Shown here: positions 1-11,800 of the stretch, piece by piece | How positions within the stretch are numbered: position 1 is the stretch's first letter | Layout of the letters: each line of letters opens with the position of its first letter | Assembly: GCF_021462225.1 (NCBI RefSeq) | Contig: NC_061806.1 | Coordinates: forward strand, 124,001-188,000 | Length of the DNA: 64,000 nucleotides | Reading direction: 5' to 3' | Origin: Girardinichthys multiradiatus | Lineage: Eukaryota > Chordata > Actinopteri > Cyprinodontiformes > Goodeidae | Made by a program: the position numbers and the translations under genes | The notes under the pieces: generated by a model | Told to the model about the DNA's origin: nothing | Databases searched by the model: none | The model's input: the letters and a program-made list of their open reading frames with translations, nothing else

Positions 1-942
1 CCTTAAAACTGTTTTCTATGTATGTAGGTTTAGAAAATAGAACATGATATGGTAATATAGGCAAAGTCAGTTAGCACATCTGGTATAATCAGTGAGACTG
101 AATGCAGCCTATGTGCATTTCAGTTACCATGTTCCCTTGCATCCAGCCCATATTTCTTCATGTGTCTGTGCTGGTCTTATTTGCAGTTTTTGTCTTTTAG
201 AGCTATCCTTGTACCCACGTCACGCTATTGTGTACCTGCTTTGCGTATCTGTGCTGTACAATGAAATACGGCTTTGAAAAATATCATCCCTTTTCTACAT
301 ATCTGATGCTTTACCATGCATCTCCAGATAAGCCAGACTGCCACAGATTTTTTTGGTCTTGTCAAAATAACAATGACCTAATAGCTAATCCTATTATGCA
401 TATGCTCTTTCTGCACAGATAACGATTGACTCACTTTTGCATGCCAAATGTTTTGAGTGACTTAAATGACAGAGCTGACTTATTTTCTGATTAATTTAAG
501 GGACCAAATATGACCTTTTGGGGCTCTCATAGACTGAGCAGGACATTAAAAATAGAAAAACAAAAGCAGAATACCTCAGCTAAACATCGCCTACTATTGA
601 GAACATGGAAAAACCCCTGTCTTTCTTTGGTAACACTTTCACCATCACTGCAGGTGATACAAATCAATATAAGAGCTTATCTGAACCCGAAGAAATAGCT
701 GCCAAACCTTTTATGACTGGCACTGTTGTTTTCAACCGTCACTTCTTTTTAATGTTCTGAGAAGGTGGTGTTTTGAACTTACTGTAAATATGAGATGCCA
801 CGCACCACAGCATCAGGGAAAACAGAAAAAGAAACAACTTAGGCAAACAAATGCTTTGTGTGATGAGGTGGAACGCTTTAGTCTTGGGGGTAAGTGACTG
901 GCTCATGTGTAAAGCCCATTTTTAGCGTACATATGAGACAGA
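1..942. other. AT-rich intergenic DNA, no feature recognised
   Basis: No open frame here shows a recognisable family motif or splice-site support. The short frames are interrupted and low in complexity. Nothing further is seen before the Tc1-like element begins near 943. Confidence 0.6.
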
Positions 943-1343
943 TGCAGTGCCTTGCAAAATTATTCATAACCCTAAATTTTTTCCTCATTTCGTCATAATA
1001 CAGGTTTTTGGAGTGGAATTTTATGTGACTGATCAACACAAATAATCATATAAGCGTGAAGTAAAAGAAGAAAAATACATGAACTTGACATTTTATTAAT
1101 ATAAAAAAAAAACACATATTTGCTCATGCTTTTTTGCAAAAATAGACTTCACCAGATTGGAGAGTGGCTAAGCACAAAAATATGCTTAAATCTAAACCAT
1201 TCTGTTGAACTATGGTTAGGGGGTTGCTGTTCTGGTGGAAGGTGAACCTCTGCCCTGGTCTCCAGTCTTTGCAGCTTCCAGGGATTGCCCAATGTTTAGC
1301 TCCATCCATCTTCCTGTCTGGCCCCCTGCCAGCCCCCTGTGAC

Positions 1344-1437
1344 AGTTCAAAGATACTTTATTGATCCCCGAGGGGAAATTAGAATTCCAGTACAACCCAT
1401 CCAAACATACATCATGACACAAGACAAGGGGGGGGAT
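1344..1437 (-). mobile_element. Rex1-type LINE 3' tail fragment
   Basis: The segment has the 'actttattgatccccgagg' type 3' end seen on many fish Rex1/CR1-like retroposons and runs into a G-run near 1431. It lies inside the Tc1-like element, whose sequence resumes on both sides. No coding sequence is left. Assignment to Rex1 rather than another CR1-group LINE is tentative. Confidence 0.45.
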
Positions 1438-1715
1438 GGATCACCCCCTTTAGTTTTGGTTTCATCTGATCAGATCGCCTTACTCGGTGTTTGCTGTCAC
1501 CCTTGAACAACTTATAGCTTTCTTTTAGGCTTTCTTCTTGCCACTTGTCCATAAAGGGCAAATGTGTGGAGTCCACTACTATTACCTGTCCTTTCAAAGG
1601 GTTTGCCTACCTGAGCAATGGGTCTCTACATCTCCTACAGAGCAACCACAGTATTCTTGACTGCTTCTGTCATTACTGTATTCCTTAACTGACCAGCCAG
1701 TTTGGATGGCCATGC

Positions 1716-2048
1716 CCAAACTCCCCAGAACCAGAACCAAACATGGAGAACCAGCATTCAGTTCTTGTGCTCCACTAATCTTGAACAAACTCCAAGAAAA
1801 CTGCAAAAATGCTGAATCCCTGAGTTCTTTTAAATCAAGGTTAAAAACAAATTGATTTAGAGTTGCCATTGACTGTTCTTGTTAAAATATTAGCTGAAAC
1901 ATTAATAACTGAAGTCTGTAGTCCAGTTTTTGTTTTACCTGCCTTTATTTTGCCTTTGTTAATCTTTTCTTATGTTTTAGTCATGTAAAACACAGAATTG
2001 TCTTGTCACTGAAATGTGCTATATAAATAAACTTGCCTTGCCTTTGTA
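1716..2048 (+). mobile_element. L2/CR1-like LINE 3' end
   Basis: Translation of about 1718-1865 gives a decayed C-terminal reverse-transcriptase tail (GEPAFSSCAPLILNKLQ, then SSFKSRLKT). This matches the GxRAFSxAAPxLWNxLP...SFKxxLKT pattern found at the C-terminus of fish L2/CR1-type LINEs. The 3' part ends in 'gctatataaataaacttg', a common tail of such retroposons. Tc1-like sequence flanks both sides, so this is a nested insertion. It is 5'-truncated and non-functional. Confidence 0.5.
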
Positions 2049-2236
2049 GGCTTGCAGCTGGGGCAATGGACGTGCTCAACATGGGATATTGTTTTATAAC
2101 TTAACTCTGCTTTAAACTTCCTACAACTGTATTCCTGATTGTGTTGCTGTATTTACTGATCTTTATGATCCTGCTTGTTTGCCAGGGTTCTCTAATAAAT
2201 CTGTTTTGCTTTCATCAAGTAGCCATATTCAATTAA

Positions 2237-4328
2237 TTACTCTCCTTGAACCGCCACCTTGACGTGGTGGAGGGGTTTGAGTGCTCAAATGATCCTAGAG
2301 GCTATGTTGTCTGGGGCTTAAATGCCCCTGGTAGGGTCTCCCATGGCAAGAAGGCTCTAGGTGATGGGTCAGACAAAGAGCGGTTCAAGAATCCTTCATG
2401 AGGACTAATATATCAAGGCACCTGACGTCGCCCGGTGCGGCAGAGCAGGGGTCCCACCCTGGAGCCAGGCCTGGGGTCGCCACCTTGACGTGGTGGAGGG
2501 ATATTGACTAGAAATAATCGGGCTCACCTCCACGCACAGCGTGGGCTCTGGAACCCATCTCCTTGAGAGGGGTTGGACTCTCTTCTACTCTGGAGTGGCC
2601 CACGGGGAGAGGCGGCGGGCTGGTGTGGGTTTGCTTGTTGCCCCCCAGCTCAGCCGTCTCGTGTTGGGGTTTACCCCAGTGGATGAGAGGGTTGCATCCC
2701 TGCGCCTTCGGGTTGGGGATAGGTCTCTGACTGTCGTCTCGGTCTACGGGCCGAGTGGTAGTGTGGAGTACCCGGCCTTCTTGGTGTCCCTGTTGGGGGT
2801 GATGGATAGTGCCCCCTCCCGGGGACTCCATTATTCTGCTGGGGGACTTCAACGGGAAATGACAGTGACACCTGGAGAGGCGTGATCGAGAGGAATGGCC
2901 TCCCCGATCTGAATCCGAGTGGTGTTTTGTTATTGGACTTCTGTGCTAGTCACGGATTGTCCATAATGAACACCATGTTCAAACATAAGGGTGTTCCATC
3001 AGTGCACTTGGCAACAGGACACCCTAGGCAGGAGGTCAATGATCGACTTTGTTGTCGTATCATCAGACCTTCGGCCGCATGTTTTGGACAGTCAGGTGAA
3101 GAGAGGGGCTGAGCTGTCCACTGATCACCACCTGGTGAGTTGGATCCACTGGAGGAGGAGAAAGCCGGTGACCGGAGGGTGTGTTCCAACTACAGGGGGA
3201 TCACACTCCTCAGCCTCCCTGGTAAGGCCTACGCCAGGGTATTGGAGAGGAGAGTTCGGCCGATAGTCGAACCTCAGCTTCAGGAGGAGCAGTGTGGCTT
3301 TCGTCCCGGCCGTGGAACACCGGACCAGCTCTATACCCTCTACAGGGTACTCGAGGGTTCATGGTAGTTTGCCCAACCGGTTCACGTGTTTTGTGGACCT
3401 GGAGAAAACATTCGACTGTGTCCATTGTAGTGCCCCGTTGGGGGTTCTCCAGGGGTATGGAGTCGGGGGCCCTTTATTAGGGGTCATCCGGTCTCTGTAC
3501 AAGCGGAGCAGGAGTTTGGTCCGCATTGCCGGCACTAAGTCGGACCTGTTTCCGGTGCATGTTGGACTCCGGCAGGGCTGCCCTTTGTCACCCTTTGTTT
3601 CTAGATGCAGCCAAGGGCCAGAGGGGGTCTGGTTTGGGGACCAGTGGATTTCATCTCTTCTTTTTGCAGATGACGTGGTCCTGCTGGCCCCCTCTAGCCA
3701 AGACCTACAGCATGCACTGTGGCGGTTCGCAGCCAAGTGTGAAGCGGTTGGGATGAGGATCAGCTCATCCAAGTCCGAGGCCATGGTACTTGACCGGAAA
3801 AGGGTGGCTTGTCCTCTTCAGGTTGGAGGGGAGATCTTGCCTCAAGTGGAGGAGTTCAAATATCTCGTGGTCTTGTTCACAAGTGAGGGAAGAATGGAGC
3901 GGGAAATTGACAGACGGATTGGTGCGGCTGATGCAGTAATGGGGGCGCTGTGCCGGTCCGTTGTGGTGAAGGGAGAGCTGAGCCGAAAAGCGAAGCTCTC
4001 GATTTACCGGTCGGTCTACGTTCCTACCCTCACCTATGACCATGAACTTTGGGTCATGACCGAAAGAACGAGATCCTGGATACAAGCGGCTGAAATGAGC
4101 TTCCTCCGTAGGGTGACCAGGCACTCCCTTAGAGATAGGGTGAGAAGCTCGGCCATCCGGGAGGGGCTCGGAGTAGAGCCGCTGCTCCTCCACATCGAGA
4201 GGAGCCAGTTGAGGTGGCTCGGGCATCTATACCGGATGCCTCCTGGACGCCTTCCTCGGGAGGTGTTCCAGGCACGTCCCATCGGGAGGAGGCCCAGGGG
4301 ACGGCCCAGGACATGCTGGAGGGACTAT
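2237..4328 (+). mobile_element. Rex3 non-LTR retrotransposon (RTE clade), defective
   Basis: The 5' region begins with the GC-rich leader 'ccgccaccttgacgtggtgg' (repeated near 2478) and is followed by apurinic-endonuclease remnants in shifting frames. Examples are the VVSVYGPSG-like segment at about 2725-2760 and the [20 protein letters not shown] segment at about 3045-3110. A reverse transcriptase follows with LRQGCPLSP (3571-3597) and FADD (3663-3674). The DNA 'cagggctgccctttgtcacc' matches the known Rex3 primer site as recalled. The EN-to-RT linker is shortened, several frameshifts are present, and the 3' end stops within the WRDY motif instead of reaching the usual tail. The element sits in a Tc1-like copy that continues on the far side. 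Confidence 0.85.
3294..4328 (+). pseudogene. Rex3 reverse transcriptase remnant
   Basis: One open frame covers most of the reverse-transcriptase palm and the C-terminal region. Visible motifs are CFVDLEKTFD (catalytic aspartate region A), LRQGCPLSP (region B), SSLLFADDVVLLA (FADD catalytic box), KSEAMVLDRKRVACPL, and a C-terminal block with LTYDHELWVMTERTRS and RWLGHLYRMPPGRLPREVF. Region C is damaged: after CPLSP the residues usually leading into the next RT block are missing. The protein lacks an in-frame endonuclease and its C-terminus has been replaced by flanking transposon sequence after 4328, so it is not a functional polyprotein. Confidence 0.8.
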
Positions 4329-4329
4329 G

Positions 4330-4624
4330 AGTACGACTACTCAAAAATTGACTCCATTCACATATTAGTTGAGTTTTGAATGCAATAGCTTGTCCTGGAT
4401 TTAATTTAATGGTATCAGCGTAGAAAGGGGTTAAACACATTTGGATGCTTTCAGAATTTTATTTGTAAAAAATAAGAAGCAGAAAACCATGCATGATTTT
4501 CCTTTCGCTTTTTAATTATAAACTGTTATGTCTATTACATAAACTCATAATCAAATGCATTGAAGTTTGTGACTGTAATGTGACAAAATGTGTATAAAAA
4601 TGAATAGGCATAAACACTTTGCAC
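4330..4624 (-). mobile_element. Tc1-like transposon, right part resuming after Rex3
   Basis: Sequence after the Rex3 continues the order of blocks seen at the right end of the other Tc1-like copies: 'gactccattcacatattag', 'attttatttgtaaaaaata', 'tgtgacaaaatgtg', then 'gcataaacactttgcacct' as the eroded terminus. Together with 943-2236 this marks the interrupted host element, now stretched over about 3.7 kb. No coding capacity is left. Confidence 0.6.
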
Positions 4625-7140
4625 CTCTGTTTCCCCTGTTCTTTAACATCTAAATTTAGAAATAAATCAAAGAAGTAAGGAAGCACCTAGTACATAATTA
4701 AATGGATTACAACTGTGGGAAGGAATGGATGCAGGAATTCTTCATGCCTGACCTTGTGTTTATCTGGAGAAGCAGGTGGTCACTTCCATTTTTGGAGAGT
4801 TTCTTTGTCTGAGACATTAATGGTAACAGAACCAACACATGAATCAGGCATTGCTCTTTGGTTTTGCACGTTGCACACAAAAGCATGATGTCATTTGTGT
4901 GGGGTATCAAACATTAACCCACTGTACACTCATTAATGCTAGTTTTGCCTGCTTTCTGCCTCTTAAGTTTTTGTCATAGATTTAAGGAGAACTGTCATCA
5001 CCAAATAAGTACTGATCTGTAATCAGGTAGATCATTTAAAACTAGATTTTGGCATTATGACCTTATTTGGCTGAATTCTTTGGTTGAGAGCAGCTGTGGT
5101 ATCAGTTTTGGAAGTGTATTTGTTATAAAAGCTAAGAAAGCTGCAGTCCTTTGAGCTGCTGCCAGGAGTGGATGTTCAACTTAATTTCAGAAGTATGACA
5201 AAAAAACTAAAGAAAGTGGGAAACCCAGAAAACTTTTCTATACCATTTCCGTGGACATAGCTCTAAATGCATGACACCTCTCAGGAAATTATGACATACT
5301 AGGTTAAAGGTCACTATCCACTCTTCCTCTCTGCAGTTTGCTTCCAATTTTCTAATCTCAATTGTCTAGAAAACGTCAAAGAAAATTGCTGTTTTCACCT
5401 TACTTTAGGAACAATTTCAATGATGTAGTCCACCAACAATGTTTATGACAGAAGCGAAGCACAGACCCACTCAGTAAAACAGTGGTACAGGGGCAGGTAG
5501 GAGAATCGCAGCAATGTCTGTAGACACCGTTCGCATGTCCTCCACACACTTAAAACATGTCCCTCAGTGGACGTGCATGTTAAGACCACCTGCTGCCCTC
5601 ATTCACAATGATCTGGCACCGTTCATCACGTCTTCACCTGCTATACGTTTTCCTGCCGAGATAGAAGATGGACATCGCCAGGTGTCACAATAGAGAATTG
5701 AGATTTCCATCAGCATTGTTGCAACATTGTTGTCCTGTCTCCAGGACGGTGAATGTTTACAGAGCTAAAAAGATTGTTTATGCTGCTACAATTTGAGAAG
5801 AAGATGCGCATTTGGTGGCTATCGCCATATCTACCCTACGTGTCCTCACACACAGTAGGAGATGTGATGGCAATCTCCAACATCATGTGAACAATGTTAT
5901 CCAGTACAGGCATGCTTGAAAGGTTACATTATGAAATAAGGATGTATATTGTTTAGGCAGACAGGAATGTCTGGCGGGACTGCCATTGAGACTATTATTG
6001 GAAGAAACATTACTGATGGTTTCTTTAGGAAACATTGACTGCGTTCATTTTACTCTGTTAAACATCTCCGTCATTAAATGATTACTTTGCTGCTGGTGCT
6101 CAATGAGGCTCACCTCTGAACTTGGTGAGGAACCAACCAGGAATGTCTGCTATTCCAAACAGCTCAGTAATTGTTTATTCTTAACGCTTAAAGGAAGTTC
6201 TCTGAAGTCATGCCTCTTGCCCTAAAGTGACAGGAAAGTTCCCCTTTTTACAGTAGCAAAACCATGTCTCCCTGCTCTCACTATCGGAGTCAGTTTCCTT
6301 CCTACCAAGTGTGAAGCTAGACTTATGTTTTGGTATCAGTATCAGCGGGCATGTTTGGGCCACTCATGAAGATAAATCAGTCTGTTCCACGAGCTAATCG
6401 GGTTACTTACAAACAAACCCAGGAAGAGAAAGAATGTACCAAGTGACACTAGCTGTAATCACAGTAAGATTTGGACTGGATTTGAGAAAAAGCTAAAAAC
6501 ATGAAAACAGTTGATGTGACATGGCGTTTCAGGTGGTGGTCTTAACGCTCAAAACTTACACTGAATCTGTGGGGGGAGCTAAAGTTTAGGGTGACAGCAA
6601 AGAATGGCCTTCCAACCTCAAAGACTTGGAGCTCATCCCCAAAGATGACAAAGCTGGTCAACAATTATGAGAAGGGTTTGATTGCTGTGTTGCCAATAGA
6701 TATTTTTTCCAATGACTATTAAGAAGAGCATAAATAATTATTGACATGCCATTTTTTTAAATAAAATGCAAATAAAAACAATACAACAAAAAAATCTAAC
6801 GTTTTTTTTAAGAATCTATACTCCTTTTACATAGTTTTATTATATTTTGAGAGATGCCTAGTTCATTTCTAATCTCAAACAAACTTTTTGGTTGAATAAA
6901 AATAAATGAAATAAAAATTTGCCAGGGTTTGAACAATACTAATAACATAATAAATCTGGGCTTAACTGTAATTTCATGCTTCTTTTATATTATATCACAA
7001 TGCTTCAAAACTGTATTTTTATTTAGCATGAAAAAATATGGATACAAATCTGGAGAACATGTTTACTGTGGTAATTTAGAGATATGCCTTGAGACAGTTA
7101 GTCCCACTCCAATCATATTTTTTCCAAGCTTCTTGTTCGG
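4625..7140. other. intergenic DNA, nothing recognised
   Basis: There are no open frames with family motifs and no paired splice sites. A slightly more GC-rich patch at about 5480-5900 has no clear coding frame. The A/T-rich stretch at 6740-6920 is low complexity. Confidence 0.5.
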
Positions 7141-7144
7141 TTCT

Positions 7145-7770
7145 TGTCTTTTCAGTCTGTGTTCTCATTCTCAGAACAAACTGGAGCCTCTTTCCAAAGC
7201 AGGTTGGATTCTGCCTGGGCTGCTCCTTGTCACCTACCAGGGGTCTTGGACAGGATTTCAAGTCATTGTCGAAGAGCACTTTGTCTCATTTTGGATTTCA
7301 GGGCCTTCTATGCTATTGAAGACAGCGTGGCTCTTTTGACATCCTGAAGGCATGACCTTCAAATTATACTGGAGTAGTTTGGAGCCGAGTGTGAAGCAGT
7401 ACGGATAAGTCATGGTTCTCAACACGCAGTGTTGGGTTCAGGTCTAGGTCAGTTTCTGCCCCAAGTAGATGTTTTCATGTACTTGGGAACCAATTTTAAA
7501 AGTGATGGTAGAATCAAGTGAGAGACAGACAGACAAATAAGGATCTTGTCTGCAGTAATGCAGGTAGTGCTCTGTTCTGTTGTGGTCAAAAAGATCTGAA
7601 CCAATAAGTGAATAACTGAAAGGAGCTTCCTCTGCAGGGTGACTAAACTCAGCTTTAGAGATACAGTAATAAATTATGTCATCTACAGGGAGCTTGAAAT
7701 AAAGTCACTGCTGCTCTCCATCAAAAAGAATCAAAACCTTTGTCTAGATTATGCTGTCCCTGAGACATGC
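7145..7770 (+). mobile_element. ancient, heavily decayed Rex3 remnant
   Basis: Scattered blocks align in order with the Rex3 at 2.2-4.3 kb. They are a degenerate QGCPLSP box ('tgcctgggctgctccttgtcacc', 7212-7234), 'gagccgagtgtgaagcagt' (the RFAAECEA region, about 7382), 'ccccaagtagatgttttcat' (PQVEEF, about 7460), 'tgtggtcaaaaagatctgaa' (SVVVK, about 7582) and 'gagcttcctctgcagggtga' (SFLRRV, about 7622). Many indels and stops make this much older than the other Rex3 copies. Boundaries are approximate. Confidence 0.6.
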
Positions 7771-8675
7771 TGATTTATTAAGCCTACATAAAGAGTTTAG
7801 AATTAGGTTTAGTTTGAAGATGGTCACTGGAATGCTGTTTATATGAATGATGGAGAGATTCCTTGCAACAGACTCAAAATATGTGACACATGAGTTTCCA
7901 TGTCAGAACTTCAGACTGGTAAACTGGTGGCTCCAACTGAAAAGTGCAATGCGGCACAACATTTTCTGTTCTATATTACCTTATTTATTTAGAGATGCAG
8001 CACAGTTATGACACCTACAAATCTAATTCAGATCCATTTACCCTAGTACATAACTGCCTGAATTGACAGATTCAGATGCTAGGCTGCTAAGTCAGAGCAT
8101 CTCCTACTGTGACACTTAATGCTAAAAGATAGCCAGAGTTCTGTACCGTCAGATTGAGTCATGATAATTTCGGATTGTATCAACCCTCTGATAAGTAGAA
8201 TACTCCTCAATCCCTTTATGTCATCATATTTTTATAGAGCTTGTAGATGTGAGTTCAAGTTGAGCAACTCGACACGTGCACAGAAACCTGAGAGGACTTT
8301 CTCAAAAATGTAACATGCTCTTGAGAAAACATTTTTGGACTAAGAAAAGAAAAACAAAAAAAACAAACCCAGATTACACATTGTTCAATAAAAGCACATC
8401 AATTAAAACTGTTATGCTGATTAACTGATAAAACTTATTGACATAACACAAGCAATCTCGCTGCCTCATCCAGTCCATATCAGCTCCGTGTGCTGGCAAT
8501 AAACACGCTCTTGTTTTTCCTTTGTTTGTCTTCCTCCGACAGTTCTCTCCTGACCTAAAGGAATTTAGCAGGAATGCAGAAAAAGCATCCTGTTTTCACT
8601 CTACACTCTGAGTCAGCCTTTCAGACTCTGTCGCACACATTAGGAACATGTAAATTCTAGATGATGTTAAGTAAA
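7771..8675. other. intergenic DNA, nothing recognised
   Basis: No gene, repeat terminus or RNA is recognised in this AT-rich stretch. Confidence 0.5.
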
Positions 8676-8862
8676 TCTGGTGGATCAGTGGGTAGGGTAC
8701 TTGTCTTACAATCTAGGAGTTGGTGGTTTGATTCCAGCCTCTGTCACATGTTCATGTGCCTCTGTGGAAAGTACTTTTACTCCAGGTCTCATGTATGCTT
8801 CTGTGGGTGGTTGTGAGTGCAATTGGGGAAAAAAGCTTTGAATTGTTAGTATGAGTAGCCAT
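8676..8862 (+). mobile_element. tRNA-derived SINE-like repeat
   Basis: The head contains RNA polymerase III promoter-like boxes in the usual order: an A-box-like 'tggatcagtggg' near 8680 and a B-box-like 'ggtttgattcc' near 8727. The body follows ('cagcctctgtcacatgttca') with a region resembling the 'tgggtggttgtgagtgcaat' part of common fish tRNA-derived repeats. The tRNA fold is not complete, so this is a retroposon and not a tRNA gene. Ends and target duplications were not resolved. Confidence 0.5.
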
Positions 8863-11800
8863 AATCCAAAATATTACTGTATGGTCAGGTTTGGTACACA
8901 CCCGCACCTTTAATTCTACACACCCTAACTTACTGTGGTTTCAAAAACACCCAGACCTGAATTAAGTTATCTTTTGATTGACTTTGAATGGATCCAGTTG
9001 CCCAGTCATTCAATCATTCAATTATCTGCCATGCCTTACAGACTTGACCCATGAGCCCAGGATGTCCTGCAGATAATATGGAGAAGAAAATATAACCAAC
9101 ATCCTCTGTAATAAACAGATTCTGAGCTCACGTCCCTCTCGAAGACCATCCTATCTTAAGAAAACATTAGCTATACGACAGACTTTTTACAGTGGATCAA
9201 CAACCGCAGTGGGCTGCAAGACAAAGAAATGCAATGTGCAGTAATAACATGCCTGATTTTATTCTGCTGCCTTTGGCTCTTAGCTAGTGTGCCTCCTTAC
9301 TGGTCAAATGTTAAGCAGATACACCTGCTTTTGCACAGTCAATCTGCAGAGAGGGTTTCAAAGATACACAAGTTTCTTGGACTGAATATGCAAACAGAGA
9401 GGTTTTCTAAGCCTTGAAACTTATGAGCCTAGATCCAGAAACTACTATTGGATTTCTTGATTGCTCAATTTCAGTTCACTTTTTCATTGCTAATGCATTC
9501 AAGTACCTGTAAGAAAGGTACAGCTTAAGTTCTTACCTATACCCATTTGGTCTCAGAATCCTTGCACCTTAACTTCACATTGTTCATTTCCAAGAAATGA
9601 GGAAAAGAAACCCTTGGCTCCACCCTTGGGTGTTCTTGGCACACCAGAGCAGCTGGGTTAAGTTTGCCTTTTAGTTCCTTTGGTCCAAAGTTCTGGTATC
9701 ATTAGCGTGCACACCTTTTTTCACAAACAAACAAGAGCTGGAACATAGTACTACAAGCAGTGCAGATAAATCACCTTTATTCCTTAAGTGTCAGATCCTG
9801 CCATAGTAGTTTCACTCCTTTTCTTGACCAAATAGCCAGAATCCAAATCTAATTGGTCAAGAGTCTAGACCAGGAGAACTTCACTAAACTGGCCTAGATA
9901 GTACTTAAAAGATCGATGCTAAAAAGAATGATGTCTCTTGATGATTTCTACTGAATCCACGACCGTCAATGGTAACAGTCAGGAGAATTCCCATAAAACA
10001 TGGATTTTAGTCATAAGCACTAAGCACATTGGTTGTGTGCTGAAAATATTATCTTGTTCTTCTAAAGAAGTGAATTAAGCACAATTTAAAAGAAAATCTA
10101 ATGTATTTGTAATAAATAATTTTACAGTTGGGAAATGTGTTCAATACAATCTAATAGGATTATTAGATTACTAAAACTCTATGAAAAAATGTCAGCCTCA
10201 CACTGACATTTGAAAATAGAGACAAGATGATAAAATATGGCCAAACTAAACAAATACACTGGACAAAACACATTTTAGTTTACTGACTGGGTGTACATCT
10301 TCTTAATGCATATGAAATCAGCATCATGTAGCAAACAAACCTCATGAAACTTTGTGAAACTACCTTTTTACAAATGACTCTTAGTTCATTTGAACATATA
10401 CTGAGAGAGATCAACTTTTGAAAACTGACTCCAATTTTGTTTTTGTCCTCCATGTCTAACCAGAATGTAACCAGGGCGGGCTGTCAATGGTAGCTTCCAA
10501 ATGAGACGATGCCCAAAGTACTGAGTTAAATACATAGAACTAATTGAGTGGACCGCATTAAATTCTCTTGAATTGAAACGATTTTGACAGTTTTTACTCA
10601 CATGGACTTTTTGACTTTTCTGTATAACTCCTCGCATTATAGCTTGTTGTGAATTGACCACATAACCAGACAGAACCTAAGTACAAGAAACTAGATATTA
10701 GCATACATGCAGTTTTCACCTTTGTGTTAAAAATATGATTCTTAATTAAATTTCCATATTTGATTGCCTGAAAACATCATAAAACCTTTCTTGTCAAGAA
10801 TAGTTTTGAAATTTGGGAACATTTACCGAATTTGATTCATTGATTAAAAATAGCTTGTGCTATGCTGACAGAGTCACCAGCTGCTACTCATGTGTTTTAT
10901 TGTGTCATACAGTAAAATGCATACTTCCATGCCATGGTATTGTGGAAGAAGACAGGGCAAAAACATTCAACATTAAAATTAATGTGATATCATAGAACAT
11001 AGATCTGAAACAACAACAAATCATGAACATTTGAATTTTTTTGGAATGGATTTAGTAGAATCTGGGGTTTCCTCCTTGGATGTAATGTTTGTGAGCAGGA
11101 AACTATAGAAACAGAAAGTGTCTAATGTTTTAGTGGGACTTTATTTGGACCCCCTGAACATTTGTTTTTTAGCTCTGTAGATCCTGAACATCATTAGGAG
11201 GTTGCCCCCATGGATTTATGAGAACCACATTTTTAACGGTATTAGAACATTACCATTTAGTTGAATTCCTTCCATTTCTTCTAATGTCGGAAATACAACA
11301 TTAGAATAATTTTCATTGCTCTAGTAGTTTAGGTTGCTTGTGTTGAGATGTCTTCAACTGTCAATTTGAAAATCAGTTTCAAAAACTTTCCAAAAAAAAA
11401 AAAACTAAACATACAATCTTGAATGTATATATATCTTAGAACATAGAAGTGTTATCCTTATAAACTGTGTGTTTGTAAAACTAAAGGGTGAGTAGAAAAC
11501 TCTTCATCCATTATCTGTGACTGATAATCAGCTCTAACATGCCTCAAATGTTTGTTTCTTATCATTCAGCAATATGACAAAAAGCATTGGCACCAAGCTC
11601 TTGAACTATTTATAGAGCTTCCTGGAATATAAAAGAAATGTATGAAAGTCCAAACAATAACTTCTAAGTTCAAATAAAAGTGTTTGTCCATTTTATTACG
11701 TCAGAGATGTAGTTAATGATACATGTTATTCAACAGTGAAATCAAGAAGTTCAATACTTTCAACATTTAATTTTGTCCTCATACAAAATATCAGACATCA

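Larger units (their letters stand above)
943..2236 (-). mobile_element. Tc1/mariner-like transposon, left part (interrupted copy)
   Basis: The left end reads as the fish Tc1-family terminus 'gcagtgccttgcaaaattat'. Decayed transposase sequence follows, coding on the minus strand. The same order of blocks recurs in the copies at 17.6-19.1 kb and 39.4-40.8 kb, which allows this copy to be reassembled. It is interrupted by a Rex1-type tail (about 1344-1437), by a LINE 3' end (about 1716-2048) and, at about 2237, by a Rex3 element. Transposon sequence resumes after the Rex3, at about 4330. No intact transposase remains. The superfamily call rests on recalled family sequence and the shared structure of the copies. 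Confidence 0.65.

Noticed and set aside
6929..7339. 136-codon plus-strand frame
   Set aside because: It overlaps the decayed Rex3 in a different frame and shows no family motif or splice support.
8676..8862. A tRNA gene
   Set aside because: A-box- and B-box-like words exist but no full cloverleaf or acceptor stem can be formed; it fits a tRNA-derived SINE.
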